A DNA stretch of 32,987 nucleotides from Flavobacteriaceae bacterium. GTDB taxonomy: Bacteria; Bacteroidota; Bacteroidia; Flavobacteriales; Flavobacteriaceae. A program made the position numbers and the translations under genes. The stretch spans positions 1 to 32,987 of the forward strand of contig PKDQ01000013.1 of assembly GCA_002862645.1 (NCBI GenBank). The letters run 5' to 3'. Positions 1 to 8,150 of the stretch are shown piece after piece; positions within the stretch are counted from its first letter, which is position 1; every line of letters begins with the position of its first letter. Below the pieces are notes generated by a model. The model ran no database searches, had not been told where the DNA came from, and saw only the letters and a program-made list of their open reading frames with translations.

Positions 1-557
1 TGCAAAAGCTCTTTTTTGATGCCTATCGCCTAGGGGATTTATCGGCTGATATACACGAGTCTGAACCGATTTTAAGAGATACAGATATTCTTTCTGTCGA
101 TTTGAGTTCGGTAAAAGCAAGCGAATTGGACTATCCCAAAGGATTGCCCAATGGCTTTGATGGCGCGCAAATTTGTAAACTCATGCGCTACGCGGGCTTG
201 AGTGATAGACTAAGCGTTTTGGGTATTTTTAATATTTCAGACAGCCTGAGAACAGACCAGTTACTTGCACAAATGATATGGTATGTGCTTGAAGGATATT
301 GCCATCGTGTGAACGAATATCCGTTTTCAATACACGAAGTTTGCACAAAATTCGTTGTTCCACAAGAAAAAGCAGAATTGATTTTTTTTAGAAGCGAAAA
401 AAGCCAACGTTGGTGGATTGAGGTTCCAAAAGAAAGTAAACATAATAATAATGACCAAGTTACGTTATTACCATGTGCTGAAAAAGACTACCGATTGGCC
501 CAAAAAGGAGAAATTCCTAGCCGTTGGTGGAAATCAGTTAAGCGAAGTATGCATTAA
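1..557 (+). CDS. Arginase/formimidoylglutamase-family protein, C-terminal part (5' truncated by window edge)
   Basis: The reading frame is open from base 3, so the gene begins before the window; the first in-frame TTG at 102 is not a believable start because the family pattern continues upstream of it. The 184 visible residues resemble the C-terminal half of the ureohydrolase (arginase/agmatinase/formimidoylglutamase) fold. The stretch ILSVDLSSV (about 90-113) sits where the family carries its second metal-binding Asp-x-Asp motif, and PNGFDGAQICKLMRYAG (about 150-195) follows as in bacteroidotal members. The second Asp is Ser here (codon 105-107), so metal binding may differ from true arginases. 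Known members hydrolyse guanidino or formimino groups in arginine or histidine breakdown; which substrate applies here cannot be told. It ends 57 bases before gldK, with a candidate promoter between, so it is probably not part of the gld operon. Confidence 0.75.
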   Translation, partial: QKLFFDAYRLGDLSADIHESEPILRDTDILSVDLSSVKASELDYPKGLPNGFDGAQICKLMRYAGLSDRLSVLGIFNISDSLRTDQLLAQMIWYVLEGYCHRVNEYPFSIHEVCTKFVVPQEKAELIFFRSEKSQRWWIEVPKESKHNNNDQVTLLPCAEKDYRLAQKGEIPSRWWKSVKRSMH

Positions 558-563
558 ATTCCA

Positions 564-571
564 TATTTTTG
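564..571 (+). promoter_or_regulatory. Candidate -7 element upstream of gldK
   Basis: TATTTTTG matches the Bacteroidota -7 consensus TAnnTTTG and lies between the upstream stop codon and the gldK start, giving a predicted leader of about 35-40 bases. No clear TTTG -33 element is visible at the usual distance, so this is a plausible but unproven promoter for gldKLMN. Confidence 0.4.
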
Positions 572-614
572 TAAAGATTACTTAATTATATCAAGGTGTA
601 AATAAAAAAATTGA

Positions 615-2069
615 ATGAAAAAAAACGCACTGTTTTTATTTTTATTGATACTATTACTTCCAGGTTGCGGCAGCAAAAGTCAGGGCGAGCTTATAGGGGC
701 TAAGGGGAGTAAATTTTACCCTCTTAAACCGCACGGTATGGCACTTATACCTGGCGGTTCCTTTATATTGGGTTCTTCTGATGAAGATATTTTAGCATCA
801 AACGATAATCCAACCCAAACAGTTAGTTTACGTTCTTTTTGGATAGATGAAACTGAAATCACCAACAGAGAATACCGTCAGTTTGTAGAATGGGTGAAAG
901 ATTCCATCATCAGAACAGAACTTGCTAAAGCTGCATTGCTCAATGCCGGATACTTTTCTGTCTCTGAATTCCCTACCACAGACGATGAAATTGATGAAAA
1001 CCCCATTTTAGCATATTTACCCAAATATGATATGGATGCATTAGAAGATGTAGATGATGAGGACAAAGGAGGATATCAACAATACATGGAGGAAAATTTT
1101 TCTGATGTGGTATCAAATTACTATGAAACAGAAGAAGCACCGGACTCGTTGTTCCATTTTCACCTTCCTTTAAACAGAGATGTTGACATTATTTCAGAAC
1201 GCGAAGAATATCCAAATGTAGAATATGCACGTGTTATAGAAGAAATCATCTACTTACCCGAGAGTGAGTGGTTTGCAGGCGACCCAGTAATCAACACCAA
1301 ATTATTAAAATATCGTTTTGCTAGAGTAGATTTAGAAAAAGCAGTTCAGAACCCTGACAGCGCACGATCAGCATTTGCACGATATGAAGTACATGAAATC
1401 TATCCAGACACCACAGTTTGGATCAAAGACTTTAAATACAGTTATAACGAGCCCATGCACAACGATTATTTTTGGCATCAGGCTTATGCATATTATCCTG
1501 TTGTAGGTATCAACTGGAATCAAGCGCGTGCATTTGCACATTGGCGTACAAAAAACAGAAATGATTACCTACGAAGTAGAAAAAAGCGCAAATCTACAGT
1601 AAGTAGGTTTAGACTTCCAACAGAAGCAGAATGGGAGTATGCTGCCCGTGGAGGCTTAGAATCGGGTACTTATCCTTGGGGCGGTCCATATTTGACAGAC
1701 GACAGGGGATGCTTTATGGCTAATTTTAAGCCAAAACGTGGAAACTATGTTTTAGACGAGGCGCTATATACTGTTGAAGCAAACTCATTTGAACCCAATG
1801 ATTACGGTCTTTACAATATGGCTGGCAATGTGTCTGAGTGGACAAATTCAACTTACACAAAATCTGCATACGATTTTGTTACTTCTGCCAATCCTAATTA
1901 TGAGAACTTTGAGGATAAACAAAAAGTAATTCGAGGAGGTTCATGGAAAGATGTTGCCTATTATCTGCGAGTGGCTTCTAGAGATTATGAATACGCAGAC
2001 AGCGCCAGGAGTTATATAGGATTCCGCTTGGTGCGAAACTATTTAGGAACAAATAACATTCAACAATAA
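615..2069 (+). CDS. gldK: GldK, type IX secretion/gliding motility lipoprotein
   Basis: GldK (PorK in Porphyromonas) is an outer-membrane lipoprotein that forms, with GldN, the periplasmic ring of the type IX secretion and gliding apparatus. The N-terminus is a lipoprotein signal peptide with lipobox LLPGC (lipidated Cys18). The rest is the formylglycine-generating-enzyme-like (FGE-sulfatase) fold typical of GldK: MALIPGGSFILGSS near residue 42, FWIDETEITNREYRQF near 75, VVGINWNQARAFAHW near 296, RLPTEAEWEYAARGG near 335, GLYNMAGNVSEWTNS near 400, VIRGGSWKD near 440 and SYIGFRLVR near the end. An acidic segment of about 150 residues (roughly 110-270) separates the first conserved blocks from the rest. 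In GldK the fold is structural, not a sulfatase-activating enzyme. It is first in a tight operon; the gldL start is 6 bases past the stop. Confidence 0.95.
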   Translation: MKKNALFLFLLILLLPGCGSKSQGELIGAKGSKFYPLKPHGMALIPGGSFILGSSDEDILASNDNPTQTVSLRSFWIDETEITNREYRQFVEWVKDSIIRTELAKAALLNAGYFSVSEFPTTDDEIDENPILAYLPKYDMDALEDVDDEDKGGYQQYMEENFSDVVSNYYETEEAPDSLFHFHLPLNRDVDIISEREEYPNVEYARVIEEIIYLPESEWFAGDPVINTKLLKYRFARVDLEKAVQNPDSARSAFARYEVHEIYPDTTVWIKDFKYSYNEPMHNDYFWHQAYAYYPVVGINWNQARAFAHWRTKNRNDYLRSRKKRKSTVSRFRLPTEAEWEYAARGGLESGTYPWGGPYLTDDRGCFMANFKPKRGNYVLDEALYTVEANSFEPNDYGLYNMAGNVSEWTNSTYTKSAYDFVTSANPNYENFEDKQKVIRGGSWKDVAYYLRVASRDYEYADSARSYIGFRLVRNYLGTNNIQQ

Positions 2070-2075
2070 ATTATT

Positions 2076-2687
2076 ATGAAAAAAAAGAAGTTTCCAATAC
2101 CTGAAAATATAATTGAGCTTATATTTGGAGCTGGTGCATCTGTAGTTATTATTGGTGCATTGATGAAAATCACGCACTTCAATTCTGATTTTATATCAGG
2201 AAATACCATGCTTACTATCGGTTTAGTAACTGAGGCTATTATCTTTCTTATTGCTGGTTTTAGAGGTTATGTTTTGTTAAGTGAAGACGCACCTGCTGCA
2301 GGTTCTGACGATGCAACAGACTTATCTGATATTGCTGCTGAGGCAGCAGCATTGAAGACAGCCTATCAAAATGCGACATCACAATTAGAGACATTAGGCA
2401 CAAGCCTTAGCAGTGCGGTAAGCGCAACAGGGTCACTGGAAGTCCCTGCTGATTTGCCTGAAAACATGACAAGCTTGAATAGCAATGTTGCACAAACGAA
2501 TCAAGCATTAGAGCAGTTATCTGCAGCTTACAATACCACAACAGAAGCTGTTGCAACGGAACCAAAAGCACATAGCGAGGTAGTCGACAATATGAATGCA
2601 TTGCATGCTGAATTGGCGATAATGAAAAATATGGTTTCAGACCTTAATGCCAAATACGCCGATATTTTAGGCGCAATGAAAAACTAA
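2076..2687 (+). CDS. gldL: GldL, inner-membrane motor subunit of the T9SS/gliding machine
   Basis: GldL forms, with GldM, the inner-membrane proton-driven motor that powers type IX secretion and gliding. The 203-residue protein has a lysine-rich N-terminus and two membrane segments (about residues 12-33 and 45-67), followed by a cytoplasmic Ala/Asn/Gln-rich region that looks helical and coiled-coil-like. Lys31 in the first helix and Glu53 in the second have the same 22-residue spacing as the functionally important Lys27 and Glu49 of Flavobacterium johnsoniae GldL, so the charged pair appears conserved; Glu14 is a further buried-looking acidic residue. It starts 6 bases after gldK and ends 2 bases before gldM, which implies one transcript and linked translation. 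Confidence 0.93.
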   Translation: MKKKKFPIPENIIELIFGAGASVVIIGALMKITHFNSDFISGNTMLTIGLVTEAIIFLIAGFRGYVLLSEDAPAAGSDDATDLSDIAAEAAALKTAYQNATSQLETLGTSLSSAVSATGSLEVPADLPENMTSLNSNVAQTNQALEQLSAAYNTTTEAVATEPKAHSEVVDNMNALHAELAIMKNMVSDLNAKYADILGAMKN

Positions 2688-2689
2688 AT

Positions 2690-4402
2690 ATGGCTGGCGG
2701 AAAGTTAGATTCTAGACAAAAAATGATTAACATGATGTACCTCGTGTTCATTGCCATGTTGGCGTTGAATATTAGTAAAGAGGTATTGGCTACATTAGGA
2801 TTGATAAACGACGATATTACTGCATCTACTCGGGATATGACGTTAGATAGTGATCAAAAGTACACCCTTTTTAGCGACAACAGCACAAATGAATACTATC
2901 GTCTAGTTGCTGAATTTACACCTCGAATACAGCGTGTTGCTGATGATTATTACGCATATGTTGATGGATTTAAAGAGGATTTGATGGCAACCAGTGAAAA
3001 CGGCTACAAAATTGCTCGAGAAAATAAGAAAACAGGAGTAGTTGATTCGATTATTGACTACCAAACGATGGATAAGTCACAGTATTTGGATGAAATGTTA
3101 TTCGTTGGGGATGAATATTCCGAACAAGGTCAGGAATATGTTAATCGATTTTCTAACTATATTCCGAAGCTTCAGGAAGTATTGGATGAGTTTATTGCAG
3201 CGGATTTAGCTAAAGACCCACCCACTGATGAAAGTCCTTCTTATGGTCAATATATTGACTTTGACTTTTCCTTGCTTAAAGATCTTGAAAAACGTTTTGC
3301 TTATGAAGAAATGGCGCTTAATAGAGAAGGCAAATATTTGCCTTATTTGAATTATCATTTTGAAGGTTTTCCGCTCATAGCATCGCTTTCTAAGCTTACC
3401 AAGTTACAGTCGGATATTCGTTTTGTCGAGAATAAGATTCTGGAGAATATGTTAACAACCATCAGCGAACATGAGGGTGGCATAAGCGCCAACACTTACC
3501 AGACATTATTAGAATCTTCTAAGTCATCCTTTTACACTGGTGATCTTGTTGATGCTTCCGTTGTTATGGGAAAAAAGGATGCTAACTTTGTGCCAAGCCG
3601 GGTTGAGCTTTTACTCAACGGTAGCCTAATAGTAGAAGGAAGAGACTTCGATATTGCTGGTGGTGGTATTAAGTTGAAAAAGCGCTTCTCAAGGCCTGGG
3701 TCTTATAAACTTACGGGTAAGCTATTTTTTGAGCGTAATAAGATTGAGCAGTCAGTAGATGTGGCACAAGTTATTTCTGTAATTGACAAGCCCAATGACG
3801 CGGTTATTTCTGCAGACCAAATGAAAGTTGTTTATCGCGGGTTGCCTAATGATCTTTCAATTTCTATTCCTGGAATCCCAAATAATAAATTAAAGGTACG
3901 TGCTACGAACGGTAACGTGCGCCGAAACGGATTGAAATTTGAGGCTATTCCGGATGGAGATAAAGTGGGTGAGAGCATGCGTATTTTTGTTTCTGGTGAA
4001 ATTAACGGATCTCCTATTAATGCGCCAGGACAAGACTTTAGAATTAAGCCATTGCCACCTGCTTTAGGTTCTATTGATCTGGGTTCACTTGGCAAGTTTG
4101 ACAGTGGAACAAAAATAAATAGCGCTTATATTGATGCTGGTATTATAGCAGCAAAATTCCCTGGTGATTTCGATTACGATCTTAATGTAGAGGTTACCGG
4201 CTTTACCATGGGTGTTGGAAATAGATCGAGTGTTACTGTAAATTCTAACAAAATAAACAACAGTAGTCTCTTGGTTTCATACATCAATGGGCTGAACTCT
4301 GGAGATAGAGTTTCTGTTTTTAATATTGAAGCAAAAGTTAAGACAGGTGATGTTGTTTTGGATGGAATAAAAGTTACTGATTTTACACTAAGTATTAAAT
4401 AA
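2690..4402 (+). CDS. gldM: GldM, periplasm-spanning motor/shaft subunit of the T9SS
   Basis: GldM (PorM) has one N-terminal transmembrane helix that joins the GldL motor and a long periplasmic part of four domains that reaches the GldK/GldN ring. The first 33 residues include the family signature MINMMYLVFIAMLALNIS (the membrane helix, about residues 12-30). The helical N-terminal periplasmic region (about 40-260) is followed by beta-rich domains; MKVVYRGLPNDLSISIPG near residue 377 is the recognisable start of the third domain. At 570 residues it is somewhat longer than the roughly 510-520 residues usual for the family, without an obvious foreign insertion. The stop TAA shares its last A with the ATG of gldN (TAATG), a classic translational-coupling arrangement. 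Confidence 0.94.
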   Translation: MAGGKLDSRQKMINMMYLVFIAMLALNISKEVLATLGLINDDITASTRDMTLDSDQKYTLFSDNSTNEYYRLVAEFTPRIQRVADDYYAYVDGFKEDLMATSENGYKIARENKKTGVVDSIIDYQTMDKSQYLDEMLFVGDEYSEQGQEYVNRFSNYIPKLQEVLDEFIAADLAKDPPTDESPSYGQYIDFDFSLLKDLEKRFAYEEMALNREGKYLPYLNYHFEGFPLIASLSKLTKLQSDIRFVENKILENMLTTISEHEGGISANTYQTLLESSKSSFYTGDLVDASVVMGKKDANFVPSRVELLLNGSLIVEGRDFDIAGGGIKLKKRFSRPGSYKLTGKLFFERNKIEQSVDVAQVISVIDKPNDAVISADQMKVVYRGLPNDLSISIPGIPNNKLKVRATNGNVRRNGLKFEAIPDGDKVGESMRIFVSGEINGSPINAPGQDFRIKPLPPALGSIDLGSLGKFDSGTKINSAYIDAGIIAAKFPGDFDYDLNVEVTGFTMGVGNRSSVTVNSNKINNSSLLVSYINGLNSGDRVSVFNIEAKVKTGDVVLDGIKVTDFTLSIK

Positions 4403-5238
4403 TGAAAATGTTTTTTAGGTATTTATTTTTTTTGATTAGCTGTACCGCTTTTAGCCAAGTTAATTTGCTCAATTCAGAACGACCTGAACAAATTGGGGTA
4501 TTAAGTGAGAATCAAAAGGAAAGTCTTAGCGATAAAAAATATTTGCAATACCCATATGTAGACGACAAAGATATAATGTGGAGTAAGGTTGTGTATGAAG
4601 AAATAGACTTATCTGAAAAATTTAATCATCCTCTCTTTTTCCCAGAAGATAATTTATACGAAAACGAACGAAAATCACTTTGGCGTACCTTAAGAGAGGC
4701 AATACTGGGAAATCGAATTGAAACAATTTATATGGATAACAATTCTAATTTCAAAAATGTTATGCAAATTGATGATGCTAAGAAGAAAATTCTCAAAACA
4801 AAAGAAATTTTTGGCATTGTTAAAAATGAAGTCTTAAAATCCTCAGATATTTCATCTTACCTCATCAAAGGAGTTTGGTATGTAGATAAAAGAATTGGTG
4901 AAATGCGTTTTAGACTTCTTGGTATTATGCCGTATGGTAGAGACTTGAACGATGAAGATAACGATAGTCCAGTGCCATTGTTTTGGCTGTGGTATAAAGA
5001 TTTGCGCCCTATTCTTCATCAACAACTTGTTTTTGATGATAGGAATAATGTTAGTCGTGTTACTTTTGATCAACTTTTGACTTCGAGGCGTTTTACGGCA
5101 CGTATTTATGCTATTGACAATGTTTTCAACGACCGTCCTGTTGAAAAATATGTAGACGACCCATTTATGCAGTTGATAGAGTCTGAGCGTCTTAAAAACG
5201 TAATTCGAGACTTTGAGCAAGACCTTTGGTCTAACTAA
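4402..5238 (+). CDS. gldN: GldN, periplasmic ring subunit of the T9SS/gliding machine
   Basis: GldN (PorN) is a periplasmic protein that binds GldK and the tip of GldM and is required for both gliding and secretion. The N-terminus is a cleavable signal peptide ending near Ala-Phe-Ser-Gln (about residues 16-19). Recognisable family stretches are LWRTLREAILGNRIETIYMD (about 93-112), RFRLLGIMPYGRD (about 170-182) and PLFWLWYKDLRPIL (about 193-206), followed by the FDQLLTSRRFTARIYAIDN region. At 278 residues it is towards the short end for GldN. It is the last gene of the gldKLMN run; an intrinsic terminator starts 8 bases after its stop codon. Confidence 0.93.
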   Translation: MKMFFRYLFFLISCTAFSQVNLLNSERPEQIGVLSENQKESLSDKKYLQYPYVDDKDIMWSKVVYEEIDLSEKFNHPLFFPEDNLYENERKSLWRTLREAILGNRIETIYMDNNSNFKNVMQIDDAKKKILKTKEIFGIVKNEVLKSSDISSYLIKGVWYVDKRIGEMRFRLLGIMPYGRDLNDEDNDSPVPLFWLWYKDLRPILHQQLVFDDRNNVSRVTFDQLLTSRRFTARIYAIDNVFNDRPVEKYVDDPFMQLIESERLKNVIRDFEQDLWSN

Positions 5239-5245
5239 TTAATCT

Positions 5246-5269
5246 AAACCCACAACTGTGGGTTTTTTT
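5246..5269 (+). terminator. Intrinsic terminator of gldKLMN, abutting the next start codon
   Basis: A perfect 8-bp stem (AAACCCAC, 5246-5253, pairing with GTGGGTTT, 5258-5265) with a 4-base loop AACT is followed by further Ts to 5269, making a run of seven. The next base begins the ATG of the oxidoreductase gene. It fits a Rho-independent terminator for the gld operon. Confidence 0.75.
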
Positions 5270-6307
5270 ATGCAACATGACGTACTTATTGTAGGCTTTG
5301 GTCTCGCTGGTTGGGCGCTTACTGAGGTTTTAAAGCAAGAGGGAAAGTCATTTGTTGCTTTCGATGTAGAAAAAAAATCCAGCTCTAGTGTAGCTACTGG
5401 CATTTACAACCCCCTTGTTTTAAAGCGATTTGCTGCCGTTTCTCATGCCCAAGAACTAATGGATTTCTCCATTCCTTATTATGCTAACACAGCAAATGGC
5501 AACTTTCAGCATCCCATGTCCATATACCGTGTGTTTGCCAAAGCCGCCGAACAAAACAATTGGATGGAGGCGTTAGATAAGACTGCTTTAAGTTCCTATA
5601 TGCTCAGCACCACTAAAAACCATGGCATTAACAATATAGCAACACCTCATGGTTTTGGTGAAGTGCAGCACACGGGTAGGATAGACATTAACGGTCTTTT
5701 GCGTTATGCAAGTAGCGAACTCGCACGAAGCAGTGCTTTCGTTCGAGAACAGTTTGACTATGACGCTTTAAAAATGACAAGCGAAGGCATTACTTATAAG
5801 CAATGGAGTGCCCGACATATTGTTTTTGCTGAAGGTGTTGGCGTTAAGTACAATCCTTGGTTTGCCTCACTTCCAATTGTTTCTAATAAGGGGGAGTGGT
5901 TAACGATTTCATGTAAGGGGCTTCAACTGGCACAGATGATCAAGGGGAGTGTATTCATTGTACCCTTGGGTAATGATAGGTATCGCGTAGGGGCTACCTA
6001 TGCGCGAGCTTTTAAAAGCCTTGCACCCACAGCCGAAAAAAAAGCGTGGTTAATGAAACAATTTAAGAAATATACCAACCTACCTTTTGAAGTTTTGTTT
6101 CATGGCGCTGGTTTGCGCCCTACAGTTCCAGACCGACGTCCTATTGTGGGTATACATCCCCAATTTCCTTCACTAAGCTGTATAAATGGGCTGGGTTCAC
6201 GTGGGGTATTGTGGTCACCCTATCTCGCAAGCCTCTTGGTTAAGCACCTTTATGCAAGTGCTTTTATACCAGATGAACTCCAGTTAAGACGTTTTATGTG
6301 TACGTAA
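5270..6307 (+). CDS. FAD-dependent oxidoreductase (DAO / glycine-D-amino-acid-oxidase-like)
   Basis: The protein has the DAO-type FAD-binding fold: a dinucleotide-binding motif GFGLAG at residues 9-14 right at the N-terminus, an acidic residue ending the second strand (FVAFDVE), and a C-terminal FAD-contact region GLRPTVPDRRPIVG (about 284-297) followed by NGLGSRGVLWSP. No signal peptide is seen, so it is probably cytoplasmic. The substrate is unknown; relatives oxidise amino acids or secondary amines. I chose ATG 5270 (345 residues) over the upstream GTG 5258, because the latter would encode residues from inside the terminator stem and only adds Gly-Phe-Phe before the Met. It follows gldN on the same strand but beyond a terminator, so its transcription needs read-through or its own promoter, which I could not find. 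Confidence 0.8.
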   Translation: MQHDVLIVGFGLAGWALTEVLKQEGKSFVAFDVEKKSSSSVATGIYNPLVLKRFAAVSHAQELMDFSIPYYANTANGNFQHPMSIYRVFAKAAEQNNWMEALDKTALSSYMLSTTKNHGINNIATPHGFGEVQHTGRIDINGLLRYASSELARSSAFVREQFDYDALKMTSEGITYKQWSARHIVFAEGVGVKYNPWFASLPIVSNKGEWLTISCKGLQLAQMIKGSVFIVPLGNDRYRVGATYARAFKSLAPTAEKKAWLMKQFKKYTNLPFEVLFHGAGLRPTVPDRRPIVGIHPQFPSLSCINGLGSRGVLWSPYLASLLVKHLYASAFIPDELQLRRFMCT

Positions 6308-6581
6308 AAAGGAATACCTTATTAACAAAATGCGTCTTTTTAATCTAAAATGGTTGATTAATGTATCTTGAACTTACTTTTTCTCGTCGAAGGGGAATTC
6401 TTTAAGTTCATATGTAACAATCACATTATGATACAATTACAATTTAATTTATAAACGTCATAACAGAATTCTGATTTTAATTTAATTAAATTTTAGAATA
6501 TGTGAATAAAACGCACAATTTTATGCCAATTACAGGTTAGATATTCACTTTTTTTATTAACTTTATGAAAATTAAATAAAT
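6308..6581. other. AT-rich intergenic region
   Basis: These 274 bases contain no convincing ORF. A short inverted repeat (AAGG-AATA-CCTT) lies just after the oxidoreductase stop but lacks a following T-tract. TAACTTTA at 6558-6565 is one base off the TAnnTTTG consensus and is correctly placed to serve the small gene at 6582; this is a weak promoter candidate only. Confidence 0.4.
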
Positions 6582-6776
6582 ATGGCATACTCATTTGAAA
6601 ACAGTAAAGGTAAAACGTATTACCTTCATACTAAAGATGTAACACTTAAAGGAGGAAGAAACCAAACCATCTATTACTTTGCTAAAGATCAACGCGACAA
6701 CGCTTGTGATTTGCCAGCTGGTAAGAAGGTAGTTGAAAACGAACGTACAGGACTTCCTTTCGTAAAGTCTGCTTAA
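6582..6776 (+). CDS. Small conserved-looking basic protein, 64 residues, function unknown
   Basis: The protein begins MAYSFENSKGKTYYLHTKDV and continues with a KGGRNQTIYYFAKD block and a C-terminal ERTGLPFVKSA. It has no signal peptide or membrane segment, is rich in Lys and Tyr, and looks like a compact beta-rich cytoplasmic protein. I recognise the general pattern as one of the short hypothetical proteins common in Bacteroidota but know of no assigned function. Codon use looks normal for the neighbourhood and the gene is followed 23 bases later by a strong terminator, so it is probably real and transcribed alone. The small opposite-strand ORF overlapping it is taken to be a shadow. Confidence 0.75.
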   Translation: MAYSFENSKGKTYYLHTKDVTLKGGRNQTIYYFAKDQRDNACDLPAGKKVVENERTGLPFVKSA

Positions 6777-6799
6777 TAATTTAAGCAGCATATAGAATC

Positions 6800-6829
6800 A
6801 AAACCTCACCTTTTGGTGGGGTTTTTTTT
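6800..6829 (+). terminator. Intrinsic terminator between converging genes
   Basis: The stem AAAACCTCACC (6800-6810) pairs with GGTGGGGTTTT (6815-6825), 11 bp with one G-U pair, across a TTTT loop, and the T-run continues to 6829. It ends transcription of the 64-residue gene and overlaps the stop codon of the converging PorP/SprF gene. On the minus strand the hairpin is followed by only four Ts, so termination from that side should be weaker. Confidence 0.8.
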
Positions 6830-7844
6830 ATAGGTTATTTGTGCTAAGTCTCTTGTAATAACCTCTAGTGTTTCTAGTAAATCTATCAAAGTTAAATCGC
6901 AATCCTAACTCTACAATTGAAGGAACATTGAATTCTTTTGATTTTGAAGCAAAGGTGTAGTTAAATTTAAATAAAAAACTTTCAAACGAAATCGTTGAAA
7001 GTATTCCCATTTCCATTGCACTGTTTTCTCCAAAATTTATCATAGACTGCATGAATCCCAGCGACAAATTATTCATTTGTAGTTCTTGACTTGCAAAGAA
7101 TCGTGTCGTTTCTCCATGAAGAACACCATATACATTTCCAAAAAAGTAGCTATTTTGAGGTAAAATTCCTCGACCGTAAGGATTTACATCTAATTCAACT
7201 GCTCCATTTAAGATGATTGCCATTTCTTTTTCAACCTCTGCTTCTTTATTAAAGGAAATATTGGGGGAGTTTAAATGTGCTAGGTGTATTCCAGCCATAA
7301 ACTTTTCGTTGTAAACAACTCCTGAAGCACCAATTTCAAAATAATTTGTTGAGGGTTTAATTGTTGCCAAAGGATCAATAGAGTTCCCTACAATAGTACC
7401 TAACTGCTCATTTATTTGATCTCCAAAAATAAGCGCGTTAGGATCGATAACTTGTGCAGTAACTGCAACATCTAAGCCGCCTATAAAATAGGTGTCTATG
7501 CCGATGCGGAAATTATATGCATAACTCAATCGCATAGAATTTTCCTTTAGCCCCAACTGATTTAAACTAAATGAATTGACATCGACTCCAATCGAAAAAT
7601 TCTGTTCCCTAAAAGACATATTTCCATATAGGTAATTATTCTCAGCACTTAGTCCGTCGCCATAATTAATGCTAGAAAACATGACTCCCGCTTTTGAGGT
7701 CAGGTTAAGGCCGTGCGAGCTTGGGTTTATTTTTTGTGCAACAGATGGACTTACTGGAAAAGAAGCCTGAGCATAAGTTAATGTAGAGAAAAACAAACTT
7801 AACCCGAATAGTAAAAAGCGATATGTATAATTAACTTTTATCAT
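6828..7844 (-). CDS. PorP/SprF-family type IX secretion outer-membrane protein
   Basis: The 338-residue protein has a signal peptide (about residues 1-25, ending TYAQA) and a predicted outer-membrane beta-barrel of alternating aromatic and Gly-rich strands. The opening pattern (PSVAQKINPSSHGLN), the repeated strand motifs such as NLSLGFMQSMINFGE, and its place directly downstream of a giant type B sorting-domain protein are characteristic of the PorP/SprF family. In Flavobacterium johnsoniae, SprF is needed for secretion of the adhesin SprB. Its ATG overlaps the TGA of the adhesin gene by four bases (ATGA on the minus strand), so the two are almost certainly co-transcribed and translationally coupled. 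I infer that it is the dedicated export or anchoring partner of that adhesin. Confidence 0.88.
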   Translation of the reverse strand: MIKVNYTYRFLLFGLSLFFSTLTYAQASFPVSPSVAQKINPSSHGLNLTSKAGVMFSSINYGDGLSAENNYLYGNMSFREQNFSIGVDVNSFSLNQLGLKENSMRLSYAYNFRIGIDTYFIGGLDVAVTAQVIDPNALIFGDQINEQLGTIVGNSIDPLATIKPSTNYFEIGASGVVYNEKFMAGIHLAHLNSPNISFNKEAEVEKEMAIILNGAVELDVNPYGRGILPQNSYFFGNVYGVLHGETTRFFASQELQMNNLSLGFMQSMINFGENSAMEMGILSTISFESFLFKFNYTFASKSKEFNVPSIVELGLRFNFDRFTRNTRGYYKRLSTNNL

Positions 7845-8150
7845 TTAAGCAAAAATATAGTTCCTGTATCAGTGATAATTTCGTCATTTAAACGCGTAGC
7901 AATTATCTTATACACATAATAATTTGAATTTGGGTCAGAATTACTTCCATCCCATCCCACTATCTTAATAGCAGTATTTGTTGCAACCGAATTTTCAGTT
8001 ACAGACTCTTGGTAAATCTGTACACCAGATTTATTATACACATAGAAGTTAACTTCTTTTAGTCCCGTAAAGGAAGGTCCTATTCGGTCGTTTATGTTGT
8101 CGTTATTTGGAGTAAAGGTGTTTGGCATAACTAGTGAATACCCTTTACCA
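7841..8150 (-). other. Type B C-terminal sorting domain (gliding motility-associated CTD) coding segment
   Basis: The last ~100 residues read MPNTFTPNNDNINDRIGP, then YVYNKSGVQIYQE, then IVGWDGSNSDPNSNYYVYKI and end in FLLK. This is the standard layout of the Bacteroidota type B sorting domain (TIGR04131 family): the TPNxDxxND motif, a GWDG motif, then the terminal strands. It targets the protein to the type IX secretion system and is associated with PorP/SprF partners. Confidence 0.92.

Noticed and set aside
615-2069. FGE-sulfatase domain in GldK as the maturase of the nearby sulfatases
   Set aside because: The protein has all hallmarks of GldK (lipobox, place before gldL, characteristic motifs); GldK proteins use the fold structurally, and the sulfatases lie 25 kb away in a separate unit.
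5258-5269. GTG 5258 as start of the oxidoreductase
   Set aside because: It lies in the 3' arm of the terminator stem and adds only three residues before a Met that directly precedes the FAD-binding strand.
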